NCBI GenBank assembly: GCA_036703255.1
Contig: DATNPL010000094.1
Span: forward strand, 1 to 64,000
Source of the DNA: Drouetiella sp036703255
GTDB taxonomy: Bacteria; Cyanobacteriota; Cyanobacteriia; Elainellales; Elainellaceae
Direction: 5' to 3'
DNA length: 64,000 nucleotides
Shown here: piece by piece, positions 51,192 to 60,697 of the stretch
Numbering within the stretch: position 1 is the first letter of the stretch
Layout: every line of letters starts with the position of its first letter
Program-made: the position numbers and the translations under genes
Notes under the pieces: generated by a model
Seen by the model: only the letters and a program-made list of their open reading frames with translations
Told to the model about the DNA's origin: nothing
Databases searched by the model: none

Positions 51192-52532
51192 TTAGGAGGC
51201 GATCGCTGTGGGTGCAGAAGCTTCACTAATTTGTTTGCTCTTCCCAGATTGGTTTTCTACAGACTGGCTTTCTACAGGTTGGCTTTCTCCAACAGATTCA
51301 AAGTGGGTCATGCCCATTCGTATTGCCTGAGCACGGTACTTTGCCGTTAACCAACGATTGAACTGGCTAAGCGGCTCTTCTAGATAGCAAAATCGGCCTC
51401 TGGGTGAAAATCGCGAATACTTCGTTGCCTGCATTGCCAAATTAATGCTTGTATCTTGTTCGCCAATCTTCCGCGATCCTTCTACGGTACGAGCCAACCG
51501 CTCATCAAAATCAGGTAATGCTGCCGTTGACTTGGGAACACACATGCCTCCAGCCGAAAGCAATCCGCCACCTGCCATAACGCGGGTTGAGCTGAGGGGA
51601 TAAATTAATCCATAGGTCATCATACTGGGCGTGAAGCAAATCACCATTGTGGGCGGTAACAAAGTGAACCCAATTTGGCTGCGCTGCTTGTCATTTAGAC
51701 CTGAAATAATCGGTAACTCTGGTGATGCAGCCCAGCCATCCAGCGACATTCCTCCATCCTTTGCCAACAGTGGCGCACGTCGGGTAATGGCATTATCACC
51801 ATCCTGCCAGGGATCAAACTCAGCCTTGGTAGTAGGCGCAAAGTCATGCAGAATGGGATGCACAAAATCGGTATGATACGGCTCCATATAGTTCTCAATC
51901 AGCATCTTCCAGTTCCAGGGAATCGGTTCTGATGGAAACTGAGGCTCGATCGTGATCATTGTATCTAGATCGTAGTTTTCTAGATAGGGATCATACTTTG
52001 TCAGCGTTGGAGCCAGAGATTCAGACTCTGGGTCAAAATTGACAAAGATAAAGCCTTGCCAAATTTCTACCTTAAGCTGCGGCAATTCAGATTCTCGTTT
52101 GAGATCCTCCATCGCGATCGTCTTTGCCATATGTGGCGCACCGATCAACTCTCCCGCAAGGCTATAAGTCCAGCGATGGTAAGGGCAGACAAAATGCTTC
52201 GTGTTACCTTGGCAGTTGAGCGCCATTGGCACTCCCCGGTGGCGGCAAAGAGCGCTCATCGCTTTAATGGAGCGATCGCTGTCTCTTACTACTAAAATTG
52301 GCTCACCCACCAAGGTCAGGCTAATGAAATCACCTACGTTTGGCAATTGCTGTGTTCTTCCCACACAGAGCCAAGAGTGCATGAATACCGCTTCCTGCTC
52401 AAACTGAAAGAATGGATCAGACGTGTAAGCTTTAGGAGGCAGCACCCGAGCCGTATCGACAGGTTTATCGCTAATTTCAAGTCCTAGCAGAGTTTCAACA
52501 ACGTCTGGATGAATCTGAGTCGGATTCAACAT
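51192..52532 (-). CDS. Rieske-type non-haem iron oxygenase, alpha subunit-like
   Basis: A 446-residue oxygenase. The Rieske [2Fe-2S] ligands are Cys96, His98, Cys116 and His119 (CRHRG and CPYHRW). The mononuclear iron site lies in IENYMEPYHTDFVHP, with the two histidines and a later acidic residue. Such enzymes hydroxylate or demethylate aromatic or aliphatic substrates and need a separate reductase, which is not encoded nearby. Cluster position suggests tailoring of the lipid product. The C-terminus ends in a Ser/Gln-rich repetitive tail (QPVESQSVENQSGKSKQ). Confidence 0.92.
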   Translation of the reverse strand: MLNPTQIHPDVVETLLGLEISDKPVDTARVLPPKAYTSDPFFQFEQEAVFMHSWLCVGRTQQLPNVGDFISLTLVGEPILVVRDSDRSIKAMSALCRHRGVPMALNCQGNTKHFVCPYHRWTYSLAGELIGAPHMAKTIAMEDLKRESELPQLKVEIWQGFIFVNFDPESESLAPTLTKYDPYLENYDLDTMITIEPQFPSEPIPWNWKMLIENYMEPYHTDFVHPILHDFAPTTKAEFDPWQDGDNAITRRAPLLAKDGGMSLDGWAASPELPIISGLNDKQRSQIGFTLLPPTMVICFTPSMMTYGLIYPLSSTRVMAGGGLLSAGGMCVPKSTAALPDFDERLARTVEGSRKIGEQDTSINLAMQATKYSRFSPRGRFCYLEEPLSQFNRWLTAKYRAQAIRMGMTHFESVGESQPVESQSVENQSGKSKQISEASAPTAIAS

Positions 52533-52864
52533 GGGGTTACTCCGTTGATTTTCTTAGGACAACAATGTCTTTAACCTGCTATGGATCGGCAGTTGCGCTC
52601 TGGGCTTTCCAGAAAACCCGATCTTTACCGCAATTGGCAATTCAAAAAGCATGTTTCAGGAGTAAATAACAGCTCATAGCAGCTCATTGCCTGCATCTTA
52701 GTACCAACTCTGGCTGATTAAATGTATTCGGTTACACACCTGAGAAGGCGACTCAAAATAAAGGCGATCGCAAAATTAGAAACACAGATAATGAACCTGA
52801 AAGATTGCTTGAAAAAAGCAGCCCGCTTTCTCGAAAGTTTTTGGTTTGATTCAATCTACAATCT
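52533..52864. other. Gene-free stretch upstream of the Rieske gene
   Basis: A 332-bp spacer that should include the Rieske promoter. Near 52805-52855 complementary CTTTC/GAAAG pieces form weak stems. No gene is seen. Confidence 0.5.
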
Positions 52865-53362
52865 TCAAGAAATCACTTTGAAGGAAGAGTAGGTTTCAGG
52901 CTGATAGAAGTTGATGCCCGCGACATAGGCTCTCCCAGGAGACATATCCGGTAGGGGTGCTTCTTCTGCTTTGCCTTCAAACGTTAGCTCTAACTGAACC
53001 CCGTTGGGATCATAGACAAAGAGCTGCCAGAGCGTTGTGCCGGGTACGATAAACTCCCGCCAGTCAATCCCGGCCTCCTGGAACTGACGGCAAAACTGAT
53101 GATAGCCTGTGGCAGTTAGAGAAATGTGATCGATCGCAGCCGTGCCCACAGGAGCATGTCCCTCTGCTCCGAGCGCTGGCCCTCCGGCATAAATGTGAAA
53201 AATCGATTCGCCTACGGGCGTAGTGCAAGCCAGCCAAGCGCCTGGAAAGCCAAAATCGGGGCGATCGATTTGCCGCAATCCTAAAATAGTCGTATAAAAG
53301 CGAATCGTTGCTTCTAGATCATTGGTTTTGATTGCAACATGAAACAATCCAGTAACAACCAC
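52865..53362 (-). CDS. VOC/glyoxalase-superfamily protein
   Basis: A 165-residue protein with two beta-alpha-beta-beta-beta units. LFHVAIKTNDLEATIRFYTTILGLR begins the first and IDHISLTATGYHQFCRQFQEAGI the second, with FVYDPNGVQLELTFE as the usual end. Metal ligands are the His of FHVA and of DHIS and the Glu of LELTFE. It could be a dioxygenase, lyase or antibiotic-binding protein; the substrate is unknown. GTG at 53362 follows AGGAGT. It is probably monocistronic. Confidence 0.88.
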   Translation of the reverse strand: MVVTGLFHVAIKTNDLEATIRFYTTILGLRQIDRPDFGFPGAWLACTTPVGESIFHIYAGGPALGAEGHAPVGTAAIDHISLTATGYHQFCRQFQEAGIDWREFIVPGTTLWQLFVYDPNGVQLELTFEGKAEEAPLPDMSPGRAYVAGINFYQPETYSSFKVIS

Positions 53363-53498
53363 TTTTTGTATACTCCTGCACAGGAACTAACAGCTTAGGG
53401 AGCGAAACAGGTAAAAGCTACCTGTAAGACTCATCAGAAGATACCAGCATAAGCAAAGTTCTGGCAACAAAATATCCATACCCTTTAAAACACATTTT

Positions 53499-53521
53499 GG
53501 GGCTGCGCCATGCACAACCCC
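53499..53521 (-). terminator. Hairpin downstream of the carotenoid protein gene
   Basis: On the minus strand GGGGTTGTGC pairs with GCGCAGCCCC around a three-base loop and is followed by AAAATGTGTTTT. It lies about 30 bp after the stop of 53550-54047. Confidence 0.65.
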
Positions 53522-53549
53522 AAATCCTCTTGCGATCGCCCAAAACTAA

Positions 53550-54047
53550 TTATAGATTGCCTGCACCTAGATCGGCAGAGCTGGGATCTACACCCATAGG
53601 AGCGACAATGTTGCGGAACAGCGTGATTTGCTGTTGAAACTCCAATCCTGTAATTTGGCCAAGCAGCTGCTTGCCTTGCTCTGAAAGCTGATATTCAGGT
53701 GGCATAGGTACAACTTGCTGAGCGTCCATTCCCTGCGCTAGCCGATACCAAAACAACAGCTTCGTTGTATCACTGAAAGCGCCATATTCTCGTGCCAGCA
53801 GCGAGTTTTTGCCCGTAATCAAATCCCGCTGAAGCTGAAGCTGTTCTTCAAAAGACAGATCTTTAACTTGATTAAACAAAGATTCTGCTACTTCCGGAGA
53901 AACGGTACTGGCTCCTGGAGCCGCAGGAGTAACAGACTCACCCATTTCCTTATACAGGAAGTAAAACAATGCTAGCTGCTGATCAACGTCTAAACTTTGA
54001 AAAGCTTTTAACTGTTCACTAGCCGTGTTAGATGTCGTGTAGGTCAT
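53550..54047 (-). CDS. hcp: Helical carotenoid protein (OCP N-terminal-domain homologue)
   Basis: A 165-residue all-helical protein matching the carotenoid-binding N-terminal domain of orange carotenoid protein. LFYFLYKEMGESVTPAAPG, QLQLQRDLITGKNSLLAREYG and LLFWYRLAQGM carry the conserved Tyr/Trp that stack on the carotenoid ring. Such HCPs bind canthaxanthin or echinenone and quench singlet oxygen, and some quench phycobilisomes. No C-terminal-domain homologue, FRP or ketolase gene is near. ATG at 54047 follows GAGGG. The gene is solitary with its own terminator. Confidence 0.9.
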   Translation of the reverse strand: MTYTTSNTASEQLKAFQSLDVDQQLALFYFLYKEMGESVTPAAPGASTVSPEVAESLFNQVKDLSFEEQLQLQRDLITGKNSLLAREYGAFSDTTKLLFWYRLAQGMDAQQVVPMPPEYQLSEQGKQLLGQITGLEFQQQITLFRNIVAPMGVDPSSADLGAGNL

Positions 54048-54614
54048 AGATCCCTCAATTTACGTTCACTCGTTCCTAACTTTTTGAACTCATGCGATCG
54101 AATCGTCATCTCTCTCAAAGTTCAGGAACTGATGTCACCGTAATTGAAAACAATGACTTTACAAATCTCCTAGAAGTTAGGTATTAGCCCTCTGGCAAAG
54201 GGTAGAGGCTATGGGTCTAACGCAGGGAGCAAAGCGGTAAGGCTTAGGCAGGCAAGGCGATCGCGCCTCAATCTCTGCAAATCGGCTGAAGCCTTAAACT
54301 TGCGCTGGCTCAATGCCTTCCTGTGAATTGTCTGCAAAGATCTCTTAACGCCTTTGGCTATAGCTATAAAATCAGAATAAAACTAGGTTTATTCTCAAGA
54401 ATTTTTGCGATCGTACAAAACCTTTGACGATTGGGAATTATAAAGAGCAGAGTTTTGTTGCTCTATTTGAAGATAGCCCTAAAAGTCCTTATATCAATAC
54501 CGTTCCTCATTTGAATTCGTTGTCTATCGGCACTTTATGACCATAGATCGTGAACCATAGGCCGTGACCTAATCAGCCGCAACGTTAGAAACTCCTAAAA
54601 GCAGCCAATACCTT
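54048..54614. other. Divergent intergenic region between hcp and the dynamin operon
   Basis: A 567-bp spacer, AT-rich toward the dynamin side. It should contain both promoters. No gene, RNA or strong hairpin is recognised. Confidence 0.5.
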
Positions 54615-56681
54615 ATGAATATCGAACAGCCCAATACCGAACAGCAGTTTTTGCCAGACCTAAACCGGGTACGGCACCTGCGGCAAGACACCGCCATTCG
54701 TTTAGAGACGATCGCCCAACTGCTGAACCAAGTCGAAACGGCTGGAGCCAAAGCATCAGGCAAACTGGAGCTGACTCACAATATTGCCACCCTACAGACC
54801 ACCAGCGCCGCCCTACGACAGGGCGTGTTTCGACTGCTGGTGCTGGGCGACATGAAGCGCGGTAAAAGCACCTTTCTCAATGCGCTATTGGGTCAAAACC
54901 TTCTGCCTAGTGATGTCAATCCCTGTACGGCGGTGCTGACGGTTTTGAAGTATGGCTCTCAAGAACGGGTGACGATTCACTTTAAGGATGGCAGCACCGA
55001 AGCCATTAGCTTTAGTCAGTTCAAAGAGCGCTATACCATCCACCCTGATGAAGCCAAACAGTTAGAGCAAAGCGATCGCCTCGCCTTTCCCAACGTCAGC
55101 CATGCCGTAGTTGAGCATCCGCTACCTTTGCTAGGGCAGGGGATAGAGCTGATCGACAGCCCCGGACTGAACGACACCGAGGCGCGCAACGAACTCTCAC
55201 TTAGCTATCTGTACAACTGCCATGCCGTGCTGTTTGTGCTGAGCGCCTCTCAACCCTGCACCCTAGACGAACGCCGCTATCTGCAAAATTATCTGCGCGA
55301 TCGCGGACTCAGCGTTTTCTTTTTGATCAACGGCTGGGATAGAGTGCAGTCGGGGTTGCTTGACCCAGAAGATCCGGCGGCTCTCCAAGAGGCTGAAACG
55401 AAAGTGCGGCAGGTCTTTCAGTCCAATCTGGCTGCTTACTGCTGGGAGGGAGAACGCGACCTCTACGACCAGCGTGTGTTTGAAATCTCGGCGCTGGCGG
55501 CACTGCGGATGCGACTCAAGCAGCCCGACGCTGCCCTTGATCTTAGCGGCTTTTCTAAAACAGGCTTTCCCCAGTTCTTGACGGCTCTAAACCAATTTCT
55601 GGGACGCGATCGGGCTGAGGCTGAACTCAAGCGAGCTACCAACCTGGCTCAGCAAGCTCACTGCCATTTGCAACAGGCTATGGAACGGCGGATTCCCCTA
55701 CTCGACTCAACTGTAGCAGAGCTGAAGCAGCAAATTGACTCTGTAGAGAGCCACTTTGACCAATTAGCCGCGATCGGTCAGCAATTTCAGCAAGAAATTA
55801 GCAGCCTGCGCGACCAGCAAGCCCAGGAGATTGCCGATTCCTTTAAGCAGTACATTCTTGGGCTAGAGAGCAGCTTTGAAAAAGACTTTGTCACCGCGCA
55901 ACCCAATCTAGATCTGCTCAAATTCCTCGACAAAAACAACCGAGCTGTCTTCTACACCACCTTTAAGCGCGCCTTTGAACGTTACATGAACGATCGGCTA
56001 GCGGCTTGGGAATTCATTGCCCGTCAGAAGATCGCTGCCGCTTTCACCCAGCTTTCTGAAAAAGCGGCTAAGCATCAAATTGAATATGTTCAGGTTTTGG
56101 AAGCCATGAATGCCAAACTATTGGGCGATCGCTTCTATGCAGTTGGACATGGCTACAAACCGGATCAGGCTTCGATCTGGGCTGATACCGTTTTAGAAAT
56201 GTTCTCAGCGATTCCTGATAATTTGAATGGCACGATCAGTTCCTTTAATAAATTTTGGCAAGGCATTCTGTTTTATGTCTGCGCTTCTGTGGCGTTGCAA
56301 ATTGTTGCCATTGTCTTTACTGGATTCTCACTGAATGTTTTTGCTGTCATCTTAGCGGGTACAGGGCTATTCGCACTTCAGGCAGAATCGATTCGACAGC
56401 AGTTTCTTTCTACAACAAAGCAAGAGTTTGCAAAGCATCTACCGCAGATTGCCGAAGAGCAGTATCGCCCAATTCACAGCTCTGTCAAAAAATGCTTTGA
56501 TGCCTATGCCGAAGAGATTAAAACCCGTATCGATACAGACATTCAATCCCGTAAGGCTGAGCTGGATAACCTACTCGCCCAAAAAACCACCCGCGAAATC
56601 GATCGCGAAACTGAGATTCAGCGGCTCAAACAAGCCGAAGCCGACATTACAGCCCAAATCGCCCAGATCAAATCTCTCTAA
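54615..56681 (+). CDS. Bacterial dynamin-like protein 1
   Basis: A 688-residue dynamin-family GTPase. G1 is GDMKRGKSTFLNAL (from residue 78), the G2 threonine lies in NPCTAVLT, G3 is DSPGLND, and G4 is FLINGWD, a family variant of N/TKxD. Long helical middle and stalk regions with coiled coil follow. Residues 545-590 (FYVCASVALQIVAIVFTGF...) form a hydrophobic hairpin that should act as the membrane paddle. Bacterial dynamins bind and deform membranes and have been linked to membrane repair and phage defence. It is first in a three-gene operon and about half identical by eye to the next. Confidence 0.92.
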   Translation: MNIEQPNTEQQFLPDLNRVRHLRQDTAIRLETIAQLLNQVETAGAKASGKLELTHNIATLQTTSAALRQGVFRLLVLGDMKRGKSTFLNALLGQNLLPSDVNPCTAVLTVLKYGSQERVTIHFKDGSTEAISFSQFKERYTIHPDEAKQLEQSDRLAFPNVSHAVVEHPLPLLGQGIELIDSPGLNDTEARNELSLSYLYNCHAVLFVLSASQPCTLDERRYLQNYLRDRGLSVFFLINGWDRVQSGLLDPEDPAALQEAETKVRQVFQSNLAAYCWEGERDLYDQRVFEISALAALRMRLKQPDAALDLSGFSKTGFPQFLTALNQFLGRDRAEAELKRATNLAQQAHCHLQQAMERRIPLLDSTVAELKQQIDSVESHFDQLAAIGQQFQQEISSLRDQQAQEIADSFKQYILGLESSFEKDFVTAQPNLDLLKFLDKNNRAVFYTTFKRAFERYMNDRLAAWEFIARQKIAAAFTQLSEKAAKHQIEYVQVLEAMNAKLLGDRFYAVGHGYKPDQASIWADTVLEMFSAIPDNLNGTISSFNKFWQGILFYVCASVALQIVAIVFTGFSLNVFAVILAGTGLFALQAESIRQQFLSTTKQEFAKHLPQIAEEQYRPIHSSVKKCFDAYAEEIKTRIDTDIQSRKAELDNLLAQKTTREIDRETEIQRLKQAEADITAQIAQIKSL

Positions 56682-56692
56682 GCGATCGATTT

Positions 56693-58753
56693 ATGAATCC
56701 AAACACTTCTCTTCTCAACGACCTCGATCGCGTTGCCCGTATCCGTCAGGCGATCGCGGCTCACCTCAGCACGATTGCCACAACCCTGACGGCTGCTGAG
56801 GCAGCTGAACAAACGTCTGGCAAACTGGGTTTAGACAGCGAAATAGTTGATCTAAGTGCTGCCAGCCAAAACCTTCAGCAAGGCGTGTTTCGACTGCTGG
56901 TACTGGGCGATATGAAACGGGGTAAAAGCACTTTTTTGAATGCCCTAATGGGCGAGAATTTGCTGCCCAGCGATGTCAATCCTTGCACAGCCCTGTTAAC
57001 GATTTTAAGATACGGCGCTGAAAAGCGTGTAACCGTCTACTTCAATGATGGGAAACCCGCAGAGCAAATTGATTTTGTTAGCTTTAAGCAACGCTACACG
57101 ATCAATCCTGAAGAGGCCAAATCACTAGAGCAGAGTCAGAAACAGGCGTTTCCTCATGTCAGCCATGCTGTCGTTGAGTATCCCCTGGCGCTGTTGCAGA
57201 AAGGAATCGAAATTGTCGATAGTCCCGGACTAAACGATACTGAGGCTCGGAATGAGCTGTCGCTTGGCTACCTCAATAACTGCCATGCGGTGCTCTTTGT
57301 CCTCAGAGCCTCCCAGCCCTGTACCTTGGCTGAACGGCGTTATTTAGAAAACTATGTAAAAGATCGCGGACTGACGATCTTCTTCTTGATTAACGCCTGG
57401 GATCAGGTGAAGGAAAGCTTGATTGACCCGGACGATAGCGAAGAACTACAGACGGCTGAAACAAAGCTGCGTCAGGTCTTTCATACGAACTTGGCCCCCT
57501 ATTGTCAGGTGGAAGGCTTTGATATTTATGAGGAACGGGTGTTTGAACTCTCAGCCATTCAAGCGCTGCGCCGCCGCATCAAAGACGGTAACGCTAGCTT
57601 AGAGGGCACGGGATTCCCCAATTTTTTGCAGTCCCTCAACACTTTCCTCACGCAAGAACGGGCTGTCGCCGAACTGCGTCAAGCCCGCAGTTTAGCTCGC
57701 CAAGTTTCCGGTCGGGTCAACGAAGCCATTGCTCGCCGCATTCCCCTACTCGATCAATCCGTAGATCAGCTCAAGCTGCGGCTTGCCTCGGTCGAACCGC
57801 AGTTTGCTCAACTCAGTCAAATTCGCGATCGATTTAGTGATGAAATCTGCGCCACCCGCGATCGCAAAGCCAGAGCCATTGCCGACTCCTTCCGCACCTA
57901 TGTGCTTAACCTAGAGCATAGCTTTGAGCAGGATTTTCTGCGCTATCAGCCTGCAAGCCTTAGCTTTTTGGACTTCTTTAACCAGGGCAAGCGGGAGCAG
58001 TTTAGTGCTGCCTTTGAGCAAGCCTTCCAGCAATATGCCAATGACAAATTCTTTGCCTGGAGCCTCACCGCTGAAAAAGACCTGAAGGCTGCCTTTGCTG
58101 AACTTTCGCAGAGTGCTGCCCGCTATGGAGCCTCCTACAGCGAAGTTACCGATCAGATTAGCGAACTCCTGACCGGACAGAAACTCCAGCCCCGCCTCTA
58201 CAGCAGTTCCGAAGACAATTTTCCCGGCTGGGCAAAATGGGCAATGGGTCTGTTCTCCCTCGCCTATGGCAACGTTGCTGGGGCGGCTTTGGCGGTTGGG
58301 GGCTTTGACTTCAAGAGTGTTTTGCTCAACTTTTTTACAGCAGCAGGGATTGCGATCATCGCTTCCTCAATTTTTGGCATCATGCTGGGGCCGCTCACGT
58401 TTGCCTTGGTAGGGTTGGGAATTGGCGCGCTTCAGGCAGACCATGCCCGTCAGGAAATTGCCAAAGCCACCCAACGCGAGTTGGTGAAATATCTACCCCA
58501 GGTTGCACAGGAACAGTGGCAGCCGATCTACAATGCCGTACAAGAATGCTTTGACAAATATGAACGCGAAGTGAATCAGCGAATGAATGATGATATCCAG
58601 TCCCGTAAGACAGAACTGGAGACACTATTGCAACAAAAACAGTCTCGTGAGATCGATCGAGCTGTAGAACTAGAACGGCTGAAATCAGTAGAAACTACTG
58701 TTACCACCGAAACCCAGGCCATCGAAGCCACTTATCAAACGCTACTCCTATGA
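56693..58753 (+). CDS. Bacterial dynamin-like protein 2
   Basis: A 686-residue paralogue of dynamin 1 with the same motifs: GDMKRGKSTFLNAL from residue 72, NPCTALLT, DSPGLND, FLINAWDQV. It has a longer, more pronounced hydrophobic hairpin (about 545-595, with two helices around LNFFTAAGIAIIASSIFGIMLGPL). The C-terminal coiled coil SRKTELETLLQQKQSREIDR matches its neighbour. It begins 11 bp after dynamin 1 and its stop overlaps the next start. Paired bacterial dynamins often form hetero-oligomers, a likely arrangement here. Confidence 0.92.
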   Translation: MNPNTSLLNDLDRVARIRQAIAAHLSTIATTLTAAEAAEQTSGKLGLDSEIVDLSAASQNLQQGVFRLLVLGDMKRGKSTFLNALMGENLLPSDVNPCTALLTILRYGAEKRVTVYFNDGKPAEQIDFVSFKQRYTINPEEAKSLEQSQKQAFPHVSHAVVEYPLALLQKGIEIVDSPGLNDTEARNELSLGYLNNCHAVLFVLRASQPCTLAERRYLENYVKDRGLTIFFLINAWDQVKESLIDPDDSEELQTAETKLRQVFHTNLAPYCQVEGFDIYEERVFELSAIQALRRRIKDGNASLEGTGFPNFLQSLNTFLTQERAVAELRQARSLARQVSGRVNEAIARRIPLLDQSVDQLKLRLASVEPQFAQLSQIRDRFSDEICATRDRKARAIADSFRTYVLNLEHSFEQDFLRYQPASLSFLDFFNQGKREQFSAAFEQAFQQYANDKFFAWSLTAEKDLKAAFAELSQSAARYGASYSEVTDQISELLTGQKLQPRLYSSSEDNFPGWAKWAMGLFSLAYGNVAGAALAVGGFDFKSVLLNFFTAAGIAIIASSIFGIMLGPLTFALVGLGIGALQADHARQEIAKATQRELVKYLPQVAQEQWQPIYNAVQECFDKYEREVNQRMNDDIQSRKTELETLLQQKQSREIDRAVELERLKSVETTVTTETQAIEATYQTLLL

Positions 58754-60480
58754 CTTCAACTGCCGATCAGCCGCTGCTGAACGCTCTCCAGACTGCGATC
58801 GGACTTCTGGAGTTAGCCCCCGCCGATCCGCTGCGTCAGGATGTAAACGCGATTTGTAGCCACGGCCAGAACCCCAATTTTCGGATTGCTGTATTCGCCC
58901 CGTTTAACTACGGCAAATCGACGCTGCTGAATGCGCTGTTGGGCGAACGGACGCTGCCCATTGATCTGATTCCGACGACGGGAGCCGCGATCGTGGTGAA
59001 ATATGGCTCAGCCCTGTATACTAAAATTCGTCTGACGGACGGCAGCGAACTGAGCGAACAGGGCACGGATCTGCTCAGTCGGTTTGCAATTCTAGACGAT
59101 AACCGACGCATGCGAGATGATGTGGCGGCAGTGGAAGTGTGCTGTCCTCATCCGTTTTTGCAGCTCGGCGTTGAGTTTGTCGATTTACCAGGTACGGATG
59201 ACCGAGAAGCTCAGGATGCACTGGTCAAAAATCAGCTCTTGACGGCCGATCTGGTGGTGCAGGTGTTGGATGCCCGCAAGCTAATGACGCTGCAAGAACG
59301 TGAAACTTTGCGCGACTGGCTGCTCGATCGCGGAATTGAAACGGTGCTGTTTGTCGTTAACTTTCTCAATCTGCTAGAGCCAGATGATCAAAAACAGGTG
59401 CTGCATCGACTGCGCTTTGTCGCAGAGAGCTTTCGATCGCAGCTCTCCTCTGGAGTGAGCAACCTTTACCGTGTGGACGCTCTACCAGCCCTGCGTGCCC
59501 AGATCAAAGGAGACAGCAGCGCTCTGCATAGGTCAGGACTGCCCATGCTGGAGTCAGCTCTGCAAACTATTGCTCAAACGCAGTCTCCAGACCTTAAACA
59601 AGTGCGCCTGCAAATGATGACGCAGCAGGTGAGCCAAGCCCTACAAAATCGAATTGAGCAGATTCAGGCTGAAATAAAGGTTGGAGTACCGCCCGTAGAT
59701 TCAGCCGAGAATCAGCGGCGAGAAATCAAACGCAAGGCGCTCACGCTCATTGAACGTGGCTTTACTCAGAGCGTTAGCCAACTGCGAAATTGGCTGAATC
59801 CATCTCATCTGTTAGTCCAGTACCAAACCGATGCTATGGCTGCCCTGCATTGCGGTGAGTTTACAGCGTGGGAAACCGATCGGCTCAAACGGGACTGGCT
59901 GGCCCAGAAACGTTTGGTTACAGATTGGATTTACAAAGCCTGTGATTTTTTGGAAATACCGCGACCGACTGATCCGGGGTTTAGCTTTCCCGATCCGCCA
60001 ACTCTGCCCAATTCACCCAGCAGTTCCAGTTCATGCAATTCTAGTTCTGGTCATCCTGGTTTCGATCCTGCCCAAGAGGCTCCGTCAGATGCGATCGCCG
60101 CAGGGCTACGCTGGGTTTTGGATGGCTCTCTAGGTGCTGCTGTCTTAGATGGAGCTAACTATATGCTGCATCAGATCACAACGCTCTCTTCGGAAGATGC
60201 TGGGCAAGAGAGTCAAGATTCTGTGCGTGACGCAAAGATGGATGCTGCCCAGCTTAACGCCCTCTATTTCACTGCTTTTCAAGGCTATTGCGATCGCCTC
60301 AGTACGGCGGCTCTTGCTGCTCTAAGCCAGTATGAGACATCAGCCCAGAAAATTCTCAGCTTTGACTTGGAGCAAACGCCTTTCCCCGTCGTGAATCCAG
60401 CGCAGCACTATCAGCTTGCTTTACTGCAAAAGACGCTAGAACAGCTAGAAATGAGCAGACCTGCTATCCAGTCTGACTGA
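58750..60480 (+). CDS. Dynamin-like GTPase 3, short and soluble form
   Basis: A 576-residue GTPase with G1 APFNYGKSTLLNALLG near residue 50, the G2 region IPTTGAAI, G3 DLPGTDD, and a G4-like FVVNFLN. It is clearly more distant from dynamins 1 and 2. There is no convincing hydrophobic paddle. Residues 415-440 are a Pro/Ser/Cys linker followed by a helical tail. The ATG overlaps the dynamin 2 stop (ATGA), implying tight coupling and fixed stoichiometry. It may be a soluble regulator of the two membrane-active partners; that is inference. Confidence 0.85.
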   Translation: MTSTADQPLLNALQTAIGLLELAPADPLRQDVNAICSHGQNPNFRIAVFAPFNYGKSTLLNALLGERTLPIDLIPTTGAAIVVKYGSALYTKIRLTDGSELSEQGTDLLSRFAILDDNRRMRDDVAAVEVCCPHPFLQLGVEFVDLPGTDDREAQDALVKNQLLTADLVVQVLDARKLMTLQERETLRDWLLDRGIETVLFVVNFLNLLEPDDQKQVLHRLRFVAESFRSQLSSGVSNLYRVDALPALRAQIKGDSSALHRSGLPMLESALQTIAQTQSPDLKQVRLQMMTQQVSQALQNRIEQIQAEIKVGVPPVDSAENQRREIKRKALTLIERGFTQSVSQLRNWLNPSHLLVQYQTDAMAALHCGEFTAWETDRLKRDWLAQKRLVTDWIYKACDFLEIPRPTDPGFSFPDPPTLPNSPSSSSSCNSSSGHPGFDPAQEAPSDAIAAGLRWVLDGSLGAAVLDGANYMLHQITTLSSEDAGQESQDSVRDAKMDAAQLNALYFTAFQGYCDRLSTAALAALSQYETSAQKILSFDLEQTPFPVVNPAQHYQLALLQKTLEQLEMSRPAIQSD

Positions 60481-60556
60481 CACTGCAAAGCGTCGCTAGT
60501 GGTATTTTGCTATACGACAAGAACCCTGCACAGCTTTTGTAGCCGCGATCGTTGTA

Positions 60557-60599
60557 TGACATTTTTGAGAGGGCGCTCTGCGCCCTCTCAAAAATGTCA
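60557..60599 (+). terminator. Perfect 20-bp palindrome after the dynamin operon (GCGC-apex family)
   Basis: Arms 60557-60576 and 60580-60599 are exact complements with a TCT loop. Read on the minus strand it shares the GGTTAGGACG and TGACATTTTTGAG flanks with the copy at 17.06 kb. Confidence 0.75.
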
Positions 60600-60697
60600 C
60601 CGTCCTAACCGGTGTGAATATAGCCATAGCCACAAAATTCATCCCTAAAATCAGCAACGCCCATTCGCCTAGAGTATGGTTAGAAAATTCCCATTAG

